A DNA stretch of 64,000 bases from Fragum whitleyi. Taxonomy: Eukaryota > Mollusca > Bivalvia > Cardiida > Cardiidae. Where the stretch lies: contig OX411549.1 in assembly GCA_948146395.1 (NCBI GenBank), forward strand, positions 38,983,692-39,047,691, given 5' to 3'. Position numbers and translations under genes: made by a program. Below the pieces are notes generated by a model, which saw nothing but the letters and a program-made list of their open reading frames with translations, was not told the DNA's origin and ran no database searches. Shown here in pieces: positions 10,949 to 21,365 of this stretch (the first letter of the stretch is position 1; each line of letters starts with the position of its first letter).

Positions 10949-11560
10949 TAGCACATCTGAGCAGGAAGTACTCATGGTGAGCTATTGTGATCAAGCTGTG
11001 TCCGGCGTCCTTCGTCCGTCGTCCGTCACCAATTTGTGTGCACTCTAGCGGCCACCTTTTTGGTCCAAATGCCTTAAACTTGGTCAGAATGTCTGTCTCC
11101 ATGAAATCTTGGTCCAGTTCGAGATTTGGTCAAGTGGGATCAAAAATCGGATCTAAATGAAAAGGGTCAAATTTTAGCAAAAGTCTTGTGTGCACTTCAG
11201 TGGCCACATTTTTGGCCAAAATGTCTTTAAACGCCATCAGAATGTTTGTCTCCATCAAATCTCGGACAAGTTCGAAATTGGGTCAAGTGGGGTCAAAATT
11301 GAGGTCAAGGGATCATACCTTAGAAAACCCACTGTTCACTTTAGAGGTCACATTTTCGGCCCCAATATCACGAAACTTGGTCAGAATGTTGGTCTTCACC
11401 AAATCTTGGTCATGTTGTAAACTGGGTCAAGTGAGGTCAAAAATGATGTTAAGGGGTCATATCTAAGAAAAACCTTCTGTTCACTTTAGAGGCCACATAA
11501 TTTCCCCCTATGTCCTGAAACTTTGCCAGAATGTTTGTCTGCATCATTGCAAGCTCGTTT
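10949..11560 (+). repeat. TCACC-bordered degenerate tandem element
   Basis: Begins TTTTTAGCACATCTGAGC..GGTGAGCTATTGTGATC, then CGTCCGTCGTCCGTC, then three to four degenerate units of about 140-150 bp with the words GGCCACATTTTTGGCC, AACTTGGTCAGAATGT and GGTCAAGTGGGGTCAAA. The same architecture recurs at 19592, 34336, 41398 and 46080. Confidence 0.8.
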
Positions 11561-12792
11561 CTGATATGCTTGAGTTTGAGATAAGTCTGGTCGGTGAAAG
11601 AGAAGGCATCGGTATAACTTAAAGAAGGTTTTCGTTATAAACAACGTTTTCTCATGCAGGAGGTCGAATGCATCGTACGAAACTCGAGTTTGTCGAGTAA
11701 TACAGCTTATAAAAGTGCAAACGACAAACCGTGAAAACATTTATCAGATAAAGCCAAGTTTTCGAGTTTGGTGGTAGCGAAAAAATGAGTTTCGAAACGT
11801 CATTGCGCATTGACATATTAAGCTGATTCATTTACGCGATTAAAATCAAAGACACTAAGGGGTCATAACTCGACCATTGCCAGGTTAAAACGCGGATAAT
11901 AACAACTACCGATGCCGAACTTCGATGCTGACTGGATGGGGAGGACGGATTGGACTACAATTTGTGTTATGACCGGAAACTTTTTACTCTCCAGGTCACA
12001 GTTTTTAAGCTTATCGTGGACTCCTGGTGGCAGTGAACCACAAAGATGAGGTATCTGGGCCGTTTGTCGACTACTTCAAAAGCAATAGCCATAGGGTGAA
12101 TCCCTGTAAGTAAGTCAATGTTATGGTCTATTCTTCTCATGCCATTGTGGATTTAATTCGTGAACACCTCCTTAAAGTGAGGACAATGCCTATTCTTTCA
12201 CCGACCGGTCTCATTTCAAACTCGAGCTTATCGAAAACGAGTTTACAAAGAGAGTCAAAAAGGTTGCGATAACCCAAATATTTGAGTGAGATCGAGGCAC
12301 CATGAACATCGAATGCATAGCCATGTTGGGATTTGCTCCTAGGGATAGTCGCCTTTACGCGCTTACAACTATTCAATGTGTATGACTACGGTGTCATTCC
12401 TTTTCTCACTAACTTAGTAACTAAATAAATAGATAAATAAATTAATAAGTTTTTAGGCAAGTAATTATGAGTTTCGGTCCCTAAAGGCTAGGCACTCCAA
12501 AAGTTTGGAGCATTGGTACATAATTGGAGACAAATAATTTTCTTTCAACTATCTAAACTTTTAGTAAAGAACAATTTTCTAGAATATTGTGGTTATTTTC
12601 TTGAATTCATACACACTGAAAAAAATGTCTACATCAGTCATACTGTTCAGAATATTGCATTTTGGAGGTAATAAAAATAAACGAGAAAAGTGAGACGTAA
12701 TATAGACAACGTGCGCTATTGAATGACAAGAAAACAGCACTCGTGGAACTAACAGAAACTTCATAATTATTTAAGGTTGTCGGGGCATATGC
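11561..12792. other. No gene recognised between inverted arms
   Basis: Mixed-composition non-coding DNA. Short minus-strand frames at 11486-11740 and 12137-12376 have no recognisable domain and no matching splice context. Confidence 0.45.
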
Positions 12793-13325
12793 AAGAAGAA
12801 GAAGAGAAGACACTCCACAACTTCAAAGCCAGGGAACATAATCGGAGCCAATCCACATAATCGGAACCAAGCAATTTTCTTTGATATATATCATATTGCA
12901 GAAAATTGCATTTGGTAAGATTATTGTGGTTGTTTTGTTAAACTCGTGTACACTGAAAACAACGGTCTGCGTTATTAATTCTATTCAGAATTTTCATTTT
13001 GGAGGCGAAAACCACGTGTTTTCACGTTCTTGAATCAAGACTGCTCCCAGAAGAAATCATTTTAAACAAAAACCAACGAGCGTTCTTACATTTTTTGAGT
13101 ACGTTTACGTTGCGAAATGTATAACTGGTCGAATAGCATTCGACTTTTTTATGATTAATGAATGAAATATAGCATAAATGAGTGAATCCCGACTCCCTAC
13201 CCCATTTTTCATTCAAAAAATGTAATATTTACATCTACATAATCGGAGCCACACGTGGAGCGGAAGTTCTACACATGATTTTGAAAGCGGAGCCGGTGGC
13301 TCCGATTATGGACATCACTCCCCGT
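12793..13325 (-). repeat. 530-bp inverted repeat, right arm
   Basis: Reverse complement of 9941-10468, ending GGCTCCGATTATGGACATCA. The two arms could be long terminal inverted repeats of one 3.4-kb element, or two independent copies in opposite orientation. Flanking bases show no obvious target duplication. Confidence 0.85.
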
Positions 13326-13559
13326 GCAGGTTGTCAGTTTTTAAATCAATAAGGTAGACCACTCATGTTCAACTATTTTATTTCAAATTACCTCCAATAT
13401 TCTCAAAAACTGACACTGATCGGCCAGTCAGCGAATATAAGCTGATAAGAAATTATCTTTCTCTAGTTGAATTTTGCCTATTTTTTCACAATACTTCAAT
13501 ACTTCAGATCAGTCGGACGGGAGCCAGTCTACTTCTCACTTTACTGGCAGATTAGATTG

Positions 13560-13770
13560 CAGGAATGTTTATTAAACCCCCCTCCCCAGACAGTGTGCTA
13601 CAAATTCAGCCAATAAGTTTCTGCCCCCCCCCCCCCCCCTGAATCACGGGAAAATCAAATCAATAGGCGAATCACCGCCTTGTCGTTAAAGTAATTCTTT
13701 AAGATAAAATAGTGCGGCTTGAAAATGGCATTTTGAAGTGGAGGACAGGGGTGCACGTGCATAATTGTTT
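13560..13770 (+). repeat. Dispersed repeat (GGCGAATCACC family), copy 2
   Basis: Shares CAGACAGTGTGCTACAA, GGCGAATCACCGCCTTGTCG and AGTGCGGCTTGAAAATGGC with 6500-6760. A 16-base C run at 13624-13639 interrupts it. Confidence 0.65.
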
Positions 13771-13774
13771 GAAC

Positions 13775-13990
13775 CGTGACGTTTCCAACAATTTCACATG
13801 TGCGCAACGCTAAGACTCAGCCGCGGTGTCTGATCAGAGTCTTTACAATGCGGTCAATGAATGCCTATGGACCTAAAGTCACTGTTCACAACCTAGGAAT
13901 AATTTTGATATACACTGTGATTGTCCAGGCTACTCAACATCTGCTCATCATGCAGATATGAAATTGTTGGAAATGTCACGCACAGGCTCA
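13775..13990 (+). mobile_element. GAGCCTGTGCGTGACATTTCC MITE, copy 1
   Basis: The left end is decayed (GTGACGTTTCCAACAATTTC). The right end GAAATTGTTGGAAATGTCAC continues with GCACAGGCTC. The full-length relative is at 56176-56413 and a one-ended fragment lies near 40670-40693. Confidence 0.75.
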
Positions 13991-14123
13991 ATTATAGCTC
14001 TTTCTATCAAAATTATTGATATCTCATTGGTTGAAAATCGGTTTGTTCCTCCATGAAAATAATTTTGTGTGCGCAGCTATTTTTTGAATTGCGCACATAG
14101 TATTTCCACAAGAAATTCGTGTA

Positions 14124-14287
14124 TTAAGGTAGTGGAACCGTGATAAATCCGCAACATTTCGGCACTCATGAACTTTCACAATGTTGACCGAGGTTTCCTA
14201 ATGAAAATCATTAGGAAACCTCGGTAAACACTGTTAAAGTTCATTACTTCCGAACGCTGCATAACAATTACGGTTTCACTACCTTAA
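14124..14287. mobile_element. Foldback MITE with TTAAGGTAGTGG ends
   Basis: Terminal repeats TTAAGGTAGTGGAACCGTGAT and ATTACGGTTTCACTACCTTAA. The centre is a perfect hairpin (CCGAGGTTTCCTAATGA..TCATTAGGAAACCTCGG). About 164 bp, so almost the whole element is one stem. Confidence 0.85.
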
Positions 14288-14369
14288 CATTATCGAATTC
14301 ACACTAATGTGTATTCGCGTATTCATACAGCGTGATTAGGTTTTGAGTTTCATACCTCCACGAAATTGA

Positions 14370-14505
14370 ATTAAGGTCTTTATAAGACAATTCCAATGAG
14401 ATGATACAAGGCAGAATTCCTTATTCACTAAATAATCTAGAAGCAACTTAAATTTTTAACTTACGCAAAAAATGGTCGTAAGATGTTTAGTAAAACAGGC
14501 CCCTT
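14370..14505 (+). mobile_element. GGCCCGTTTTACTAAACATC MITE, right-half fragment
   Basis: CCAATGAGATGATACAAGGCAG through CGTAAGATGTTTAGTAAAAC matches the right half of the complete element at 55859-56097. The left half is missing. Confidence 0.75.
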
Positions 14506-14689
14506 GGTTGAGTAATTTGTATGCTCAGAAACATTTCCACGTTCTGGACGGGTTTTCGATCCCGAAGCAATTGGTCTTAACACTAGACTCAACCTGAAGG
14601 TTAGACCATAATTGTGGCCTCTAGTGTGTAAACGAGAAAAAGTTTATGTCCCTTTCCCGTATTTTCACATGAATGTGTCCCAGTTTTCT

Positions 14690-15440
14690 ATATTGTTCAA
14701 GAAATGTGTCTTGACAATTATCTTAACCAAATTTTGGCCATATACTCGGCCTCAAGAGTGAAAACAATTAAAGGGATGACGTCTACAAAAATGTCGAAAC
14801 AAAAAATGGTATACATTTATTTATCAAGAGCCAGTTTTAGTTTCGTTTTGGCAGATGTGGCATGATAAAAAATATCAATGAGAAGATTTTCTCGTCAATT
14901 ATTTCGTGACTTAGATTTTTATGCCCCCGCATCAACAGGTCGGCGCATAATGTTATTGGCCTGTCTGTTTGTCTGTTTATCTATTGTCTGTTTGTCCGAA
15001 GAAACACTTTACCATTGGTCATAACTTTTGAATGGTAAGTGATAGATCACTGCTTGGGACAAAACCTTTCTGTTAATAGAAAGCTCAATGTTATAGGTCG
15101 AGGTCAATGTCAAGGTCGTTTTTCAAGGTTAAATTTGTGTATAGTAAAACTAACATTGGCTTATAACTTCGGATTAGCAAGTGATATAGCCGTGATATAT
15201 CACATACACATTGCCTGTGACAAGAAATTTCTGCAAGAACTAAAGTCAAGGTCGTCTGTCAAGGTCAATGTCACCTTTTCAAGGTCACTATTTTTCAACA
15301 TAAAAACTTAAACATTGGCCACAAATTTTGATTGGTAAGTTATAAGATTTCATATTTCACATGATTATTGTTTGGGGACAAGACCTTTCTGATGGTACCA
15401 TCCTCAAGGTCATATGTTGAGGTCAAGGTCATTTCTTAAG
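14690..15440 (+). repeat. Degenerate AAGGTCAAGGTC tandem repeat
   Basis: From about 14920 it opens with TATGCCCCCGCATCAACAGG and CTGTCTGTTTGTCTG runs. Imperfect units follow with TCAAGGTCGTTTTTCAAGG, CATTGGCTTATAACTT and AAGACCTTTCTG words. This kind of low-copy-identity tandem DNA is common in bivalve introns. Open frames through it are not genes. Confidence 0.7.
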
Positions 15441-15668
15441 TGGTGTTCGTGGTCTAGAGGTAAAACGTCGGCCACTTTACCCAAAGGTCCTGAGTTCGAT
15501 TTCCGGGGGCGGCTTTCGATCTTGGTTCCTTCATTGGCCCACACATTTCCGCAAGTACTGATGAAGACTTACTTTCAAAAGACTTTAGGATTCATGTATC
15601 AAACAACTGTTTCGAAAAAAAATGGCAATTGTGTGGGCATGTGTGTTTTAACAAACACATCTTGTTTT
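15436..15668 (+). mobile_element. tRNA-derived SINE
   Basis: A tRNA-like head with A-box-like GGTCTAGAGG (15451-15460) and B-box-like TGAGTTCGATTTCC (about 15491-15504) is followed by a non-tRNA body that ends near ACACATCTTGTTTT. It fits an RNA polymerase III-transcribed SINE rather than a functional tRNA gene, because no cloverleaf acceptor pairing is present. Confidence 0.7.
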
Positions 15669-16198
15669 CACTTATAATTAATTACTTTAGGCAGAAAATC
15701 AACGTTTCATTATGGCCCTTCGCAAAAAACGCATAGAATAATCCTTCATACTATTTACGGAGGAGTATTTAAAAAGTGTGCTACTCCTCTCTTTTTCACT
15801 GTATCTCGGTGTGTTTTTTTCGCCTCTCACTGTGGTTTATCCTCCTGTATTTAACCAAAAACCATGTAATTGTAGACAATCCTCAGTTTTTGTAACCTTT
15901 GGAAAAGCGGTATAGCCAGGAGTAATGGTAAGATGAACTGTTATCTAAAAACGGTACTTAATTACAAAAGATATCTAAATTCCCGGAACAACAATCCTTC
16001 CTTACAGCACTTCGATTTTCTATGTCGCACTTGCGAGGAATTACTACAACTGTCAGAAATTGCATGGGCCAAATCAGCGCAAGTGTTGTTTTTAAATGGG
16101 CCATCCACGGATTTTTCGCGCATATGAAACGATCAATCGTGCAGCCGAAAATGATCTCGGTAAGTAAGTTTTAAACGCATATTTTTATTCATTTACAG

Positions 16199-17050
16199 GA
16201 CAATTGCAGACCATTATTTTGTCCCGAAGGTCAGAAGTATCTCAATAAAAGATGTCAGCTACTTGGGAAAAAATGGTATTTTAAAATGTTACGTATAAAT
16301 GTAAAGCTTCCAGTCCCGCTCAAGTACGAGAAGAAATTGTCTTCAATCTATGTAGAAGAAACCGCTCGGAATGACAAGAACTTCTTTCTTAAACGTCATG
16401 GACTACAGCATTTGCATTTGACGCTATCTTACAATTTGGCCACCGATAACATTACCATAAAATACTTTCTTGCTATGTTATACTATGAAAAACTGACAGT
16501 AGAACCTATTTCATTCATAGAAAGAGTAAGAATGTCATTAAAAACTCCCTGGAAGCTGTATATAAATGACACGAGTTACGATCTAAAGCCTCATTTAAAT
16601 CGCTTCCTTCGATACGACGAGTTAGAGTACAATATTTCAAATGTTCATATACCGAATTCGTTCAACAGATATTACACAAGCACGGACGAAGTGGTATATT
16701 TTGCAACAGGAAGAAGTGTCTACGAAATAGAAACGATGAAAGATGCTTTCTTTATTACCAAGCTCTTTTTCTGTAATCTAGTCGAACTTTATGAACACGA
16801 ATATAAAGACTTTTTTGTGTTACTAGCGATCAATAATGGAACTGATTATCTTGCTGACGGTGAGTTTACATGGGTCAATAAGGAAAACCAAGAACAAAAG
16901 CCTGTCATCTGTTCCTACGACCTACCAGGTCTCTCGAGGGTTTCACCGGCGACAATTCCATATCAAAGTCACATTATTATTATTATTGGTGCCAACTTGA
17001 TCAGCGTACTATGTTGTCAGCACTTTTACAATTTAATATTAAAGAGATGA
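16199..17050 (+). CDS. SMB-like receptor ectodomain protein 1, terminal coding exon
   Basis: Codes residues 318-600 after acceptor TTTACAG, phase 0. It begins D-N-CRPLFCPEGQKYL, the cysteine motif that precedes the membrane-proximal domain in molluscan adhesion-GPCR-like receptors. It continues through a 230-residue region with conserved blocks (LTLSYNLA, KPHLNRFLRY, FFITKLFFCNLVEL, VICSYDLPGL). Residues about 575-590 form one hydrophobic helix (IIIIIGANLISVLCC), followed by a ten-residue tail ending in KR and a stop. The helix sits where TM1 of a secretin-type 7TM domain would start, but TM2-TM7 are absent. Predicted product: single-pass type I membrane protein. An AATAAA near 17455 could serve polyadenylation. 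Confidence 0.87.
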   Translation, partial: DNCRPLFCPEGQKYLNKRCQLLGKKWYFKMLRINVKLPVPLKYEKKLSSIYVEETARNDKNFFLKRHGLQHLHLTLSYNLATDNITIKYFLAMLYYEKLTVEPISFIERVRMSLKTPWKLYINDTSYDLKPHLNRFLRYDELEYNISNVHIPNSFNRYYTSTDEVVYFATGRSVYEIETMKDAFFITKLFFCNLVELYEHEYKDFFVLLAINNGTDYLADGEFTWVNKENQEQKPVICSYDLPGLSRVSPATIPYQSHIIIIIGANLISVLCCQHFYNLILKR

Positions 17051-17186
17051 AGAGACTACTTCTTGATTTCATGGAGGTATAAAACTTAAAACCTAATCAC
17101 ACTGTATGAATACACGGAGCGGATTCATATATAGGATGTGATTAGGGTTCTTAGTTTGAAACCTCCATAAAATCAACAAATACTGT

Positions 17187-17275
17187 TTATAACATCGTCG
17201 AATTAACAAGCTGAATGATTTTGGAATGAAATCGAATGAGTTGGTAGAGCTAGTTTTAGTGAGTTTAAGTAAAAC
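17187..17275 (+). mobile_element. GGAATGA MITE, left-end fragment
   Basis: TATAACATCGTCGAATTAACA followed by GAATGATTTTGGAATGAAATCG matches the left end of the family; the remainder is gone. It starts about 140 bp after the gene 1 stop codon. Confidence 0.6.
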
Positions 17276-17535
17276 TTAATCAAGAATCAAAGTACTAATA
17301 ATACTTAAGACAAGAAAATTTGTTTTTGTTAAGATGAGAACTTAAAGAACTAGTCAATTAAAGCCTGTCGGAGAATATATGACCTCCGTTTTGCATCATC
17401 TTTGCAATTCTTTGTTTTCTGTGATAAACATAACGAAAAGGAGGGTCGACGAAATAAATCAAACCCAAAGCTGCAGATAGAGGGAGTATTTTAGATTTCA
17501 AGTTTAAGTATTTCATTCGTCCTTATTCAAACCAT

Positions 17536-17727
17536 GGGCCAACTTATTTCTGACCCTGGGCGGGTACTGTTGTCCGCAATATCAGAGTATCTCTCAGAAA
17601 GCGGGCTACCAGCTCTCGACTGGTCCACATATCGATTATCAGAATAGCCCAGAATAGGCTATTCTGATATTCGACAGTGAGACCAGTCTACAGCTGACCC
17701 GAAAGAGGGCCAGAGATAAATTGGCCC
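17536..17727. mobile_element. Short MITE with GGGCCAACTTATTTCTG ends
   Basis: The left end GGGCCAACTTATTTCTGACCC pairs with the right end GGCCAGAGATAAATTGGCCC. The centre has a second inverted pair (TATCAGAATAGCC / GGCTATTCTGATA). 192 bp, non-coding. Confidence 0.7.
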
Positions 17728-18370
17728 TACATGTTTTCTGTACTCATGTGAAACGTCTCTTCGATGCGATTCAATTAAGTTGAGGAATAACAGATTTTAG
17801 ACTGGTTTTACCCCCTCTTATCTGGGCCCCTGCGAACCCTTCTTTTCAATGCGGATTTGTTCCCCCCCCCCCCCCCCCCGTACGAAAACATGTTAAGGTT
17901 TCTTACTGAAAACTGTTTAGGCGTCTTCTAATTTGCATAAATACATGTATAAATACATGTTGGATTCCACGTGTTTTATAACATCCAGAATCCACATTAG
18001 ATATTTAATATATTCCAATTCTCTTCCTCAAATAATGAATATTCCCGACACAAATATCATTAATATTGAGATATCTGATTTCTTTTTTGATTTTTAGAAC
18101 AGAAAGAGGAAATGTTTGAAACCTCTTACCTGCATGGCGTTAAAACCCCTCAGTCTGCTTAATGATACCCTTTATCTGAAAGGAATACCTTCTGTTTTGA
18201 AAAGGTATTCACCATTTACTTTCTTTGTGTATGTTACGTATTCTGCATAATTCTTTTGATATTTTAACGCTTCTTTACTACAGCGTTACAACGTCTGCCA
18301 TTGATATTTCATCCAACAATCCCCGATTTCTTGACGTCATGTTGCTTAACAACACATACGAAAAAGACAC
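17728..18370. other. No gene recognised
   Basis: AT-rich non-coding DNA with an 18-base C run at 17862-17879. Confidence 0.5.
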
Positions 18371-18375
18371 CGAAT

Positions 18376-18418
<43 letters not shown>
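18376..18418. repeat. (TAA)n microsatellite
   Basis: About 14 uninterrupted trinucleotide units. It lies on the 3' side of the LINE remnant (minus strand) and could be the element's simple-repeat tail. Confidence 0.9.
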
Positions 18419-18527
18419 GCTTTATTTATAGAAGGTAGAGATGTTAAGACATATACATATATGCATAAATCTTATTTTCAACACGGCCTATTGAAAAGAA
18501 AAAATAAAACAATATAAATTTAACCCC

Positions 18528-18587
<60 letters not shown>

Positions 18588-18595
18588 CTCACTCT
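18528..18595. repeat. (CT)n microsatellite
   Basis: Almost pure CT dinucleotide run. A 22-base poly-A run follows at 18662-18683. The Arg-Glu repeat frame on the minus strand is an artefact. Confidence 0.95.
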
Positions 18596-18746
18596 GACCG
18601 AACAAAATAAAACAGTTATAAATATTCAATATTTCTTTGAGCTGACAATATAAAACAGTTCAAAAAAAAAAAAAAAAAAAAAACAGCTCTCATTTCTTTA
18701 ATCAGACAGCTACCCCAGATAAAAATATTTTAAGTTGTATAACTAT

Positions 18747-19079
18747 CTATGAACATCTTTTACAATATTTTTCAAAATAGAATGATTTTAATTTCTTTTT
18801 TAATGTTTTTATGCTATTTTCGTTTCTGATTTCAATGGGAATCTCATTCCAAACATTTACTATGTAAAAGCTAAAACTATCCTTATACACATTTGTTCGT
18901 GGTAATTTCGCGACAAATAGGCCATTCTTTGTCTCTGATCGCAATGTATAGTTTTCATTTCTAGAAATGTGGATGATATCGACCTTGTAATCCGGTGTTT
19001 CATTCTTGGTTGTCTCAAAAGTTAAAACAGCTGCGTGCTGCCTTTGAAATTCTTCTGAAAATACAACCCTAAAGTGAAA
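18747..19079 (-). pseudogene. 3' end of a non-LTR retrotransposon (LINE) ORF2
   Basis: The minus-strand frame between stops encodes the C-terminal tail typical of jockey/RTE-like LINE polyproteins: TPDYKVDII, YTLRSETKNGLFVAKLPRT, then DSFSFYIVNVWNEIP and a lysine-rich end (KTLKKKLKSF) before a natural stop. This tail follows the reverse transcriptase. Nothing upstream continues it: the frame is stopped at 19080-19082, and no RT catalytic motif is visible. It is therefore a 5'-truncated dead insertion, as usual for LINEs. Exact clade cannot be assigned. Confidence 0.75.
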
Positions 19080-19591
19080 TTATCAAAAGATATAAATCTA
19101 AGCGCAAAAATGTCCTGTTTCGTATTTTCATTGAAATGAACAGTCTGTTGCATTGAACTAAACACAAAATATGTGAATCGAAAAGAAAAATCTTTAATCG
19201 GTCTATATAATTGTTTTTCATCGAGAATCAAGAGTTTAAAACACCTGCATCAGAGTACAACCGATAATGTTCTACTATATAACTTTTTCCTATACTCTCA
19301 ATGTTGGTAACGTCATTTTGTGAAAATTTGAAGTAAATCGGATGAAACTTGGACTCCGTTTCGAAAATAAAAAAAAAAGTTAACAGACGGAAGGACGGAC
19401 GGACAGGAAAAGAAGTAAAACTAGCGGATAAGCCCCATTCAAATAAATTAAACAAAACAAATGCATTCCATAAGAATCTGTAAGTGCTTTAGGTATAAAG
19501 CCGTAACACCCCCTTTCATGTACCGCAACACATATCGTATTATGTTTTATATCTTTTTCATTATTTTAAGTTGTGGTAATGGAAAAACAAG
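19080..19591. other. No gene recognised
   Basis: AT-rich non-coding DNA. A GACGGAAGGACGGACGG run at about 19385-19402 resembles the ends of tandem elements seen elsewhere and may be an old fragment of one. Confidence 0.45.
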
Positions 19592-20838
19592 AGGACCAAG
19601 ATGGTCCTAGATTGCTCACCTGAGTCTCTTTGACCCCTGGGACATCACATTTATTAGATAAGCAGATGTCAAAAAGAAGATAATTGCCTAAGGTCAATAC
19701 CATGGAATGTTTTCAGCGAAGAGCAAGACAGATATGTCTTTTTGCTCTTTGATTCTATGTAAAAAGGGATGCACCCGGGTGGACCCTAAATGTGACCCCA
19801 GGGTCTTGATATGAACAAACTTGGTAGAGGTCCATAAGATGATGCTACATTCTAAATATGAAAGCTGTCTGCCTTTCAAAGAAGATGACTTTTGAAGGTT
19901 TTCCTATTTTAACCCATCGTGGTCAGATGAGCTGAAAGGGATGGGCCGAGATTGAGCCCAAATACGACCAAAGGGTCTTGATATGAATAAACTTGGTAGG
20001 GGCCCACTACATGATGCTTCATACCAAAAATGAAAGCAGTGTGCCCTCTGGTTTCGTTTAGAGAAGATTTTAAAAGATTTTTGCTCCTTGATTCTTTGTA
20101 AAAAGGGTTGCGCCCGGGTGGAGCCCAAAAATGATCCTAGGGTCTTGATATGAACAAACTTGGTAGAGGTCCACTAGATGATGCTACATACCATATATAG
20201 AAGCTGTCTGCCTTCTGGTTTCATAGAAGAAGATTTTTGAAGATTTTCATTTTTTAACCCTTCGTGCTCATAAGAGATAAAGGGATGCACCCGTGCAGAG
20301 CCCAAATATGACCAAAGGGTTTTGTTATGAACAAACTTTTTAGAGGCCCGCTAGATGATGCTACATACCAAATATAAAAGCTGTCTGCCATCTGGTTTCA
20401 GAGAAGAAGATTTTTAAAGATTTTCGCTCTTTGATTCTATGTAAAAGGGTTGGGCCCGGGCAAAGCCCAAATATGACCCCAGGGTCTTGAAATGAACAAA
20501 CTTGATAGAGGTCCACTAGATGATGCTACATACCAAATATGAAAGCTGTCTGCCTTCTGCTTTCAGAGAAGAAGATTTTTAAAGATTTTCATATATTCAC
20601 CCTTTTTGTTAAGGGTAAAGGGACAGTTAAGAGTGGATTTCATTAATTTGAACAACTTCGGTAGAGCTTGACCAAAGGAACATCCCTGCCAAGTTTCATC
20701 AAGATTGGCACACTGGTTTAGGAGGAGAAGATGTTTAAAGAAATTGTTGACGACGGACGCCGCACGACGCACGACTGACGACGGACATTCTACGATCACA
20801 ATAGCTCACATTGAGCACTTCGGGCTCAGGTGAGCTAA
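19592..20838 (-). repeat. Complete TCACC-bordered tandem element (1.25 kb)
   Basis: The left border AGAGGACCAAGATGGTCCTA with GCTCACCTGAGTCTC and the right border CGACGGACATTCTACGATC, AATAGCTCAC and CTCAGGTGAGCTAAAAATAG enclose five to six degenerate units. Recurring words are GGGTCTTGATATGAACAAAC, CTTGGTAGAGGTCCACTAG, ATGATGCTACATACCA and AAAGCTGTCTGCCTTCTGG. Short minus-strand frames across it are repeat shadows. Confidence 0.85.
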
Positions 20839-20939
20839 AAATAGTACCGATTTATTCAGTTATAATAGTGGTTTAATCTTGCAAACATTTTTCAATTTAA
20901 ACGCTATATTTAAAACTATTAATGCATTCACTCTGGATT

Positions 20940-21011
20940 ACATGTCTATTCTAAGATTTATTTCACTACTAACAAATTCACATAAAAAAATAAATCTTAG
21001 AATAGACATGT
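20940..21011. repeat. Perfect 24-bp-arm inverted repeat
   Basis: Left arm 20940-20963 and right arm 20988-21011 are exact reverse complements (ACATGTCTATTCTAAGATTT..), with a 24-base loop. Probably a small foldback element. Confidence 0.9.
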
Positions 21012-21365
21012 ACCCAGCACTTTAAAAGTTTGTCTCACAAATCCCTCCTGTTCTATCAATTTAAATTCTTATTTAGAAAGTCAACCACTTCTAGAATATT
21101 CTACCATTTTATTAAAGAATACTCAAGTTAATTGAGTGATAAAAATAGAAACATATGCCATACCTGAATTACATAACATTGCATGTTCTTACCAGAAACT
21201 TTGAGAATAAAAGATTCTATAACTTGACCAGTACACGCGTACTCGATATGAAATAATATGACAATATTCAACCAAACACACCCAGCCTCACAACAATTGT
21301 TGATCAAGATTATCTTAAACAGCTTTCGGAATGAAGTCAGGGACACCAAACCTTAATAGCGCACC

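Larger units (their letters stand above)
9717..16198 (+). other. Intron of gene 1 (6482 bp)
   Basis: Bounded by GTTAGT and TTTACAG and flanked by exons whose frame joins without a gap (phase 0), at the same protein position as the gene 2 intron. It holds a pair of inverted 530-bp repeats, degenerate tandem repeats, a SINE and small MITEs, but no additional exon that I can support. Confidence 0.8.

Noticed and set aside
15436..15520. Functional tRNA gene
   Set aside because: A and B boxes are present but no acceptor-stem pairing, and a SINE body follows. The same reasoning applies to 27453-27520, 42845-42932 and 48173-48240.
18444..18629. Arg-Glu repeat protein on the minus strand
   Set aside because: Translation of the (CT)n microsatellite.
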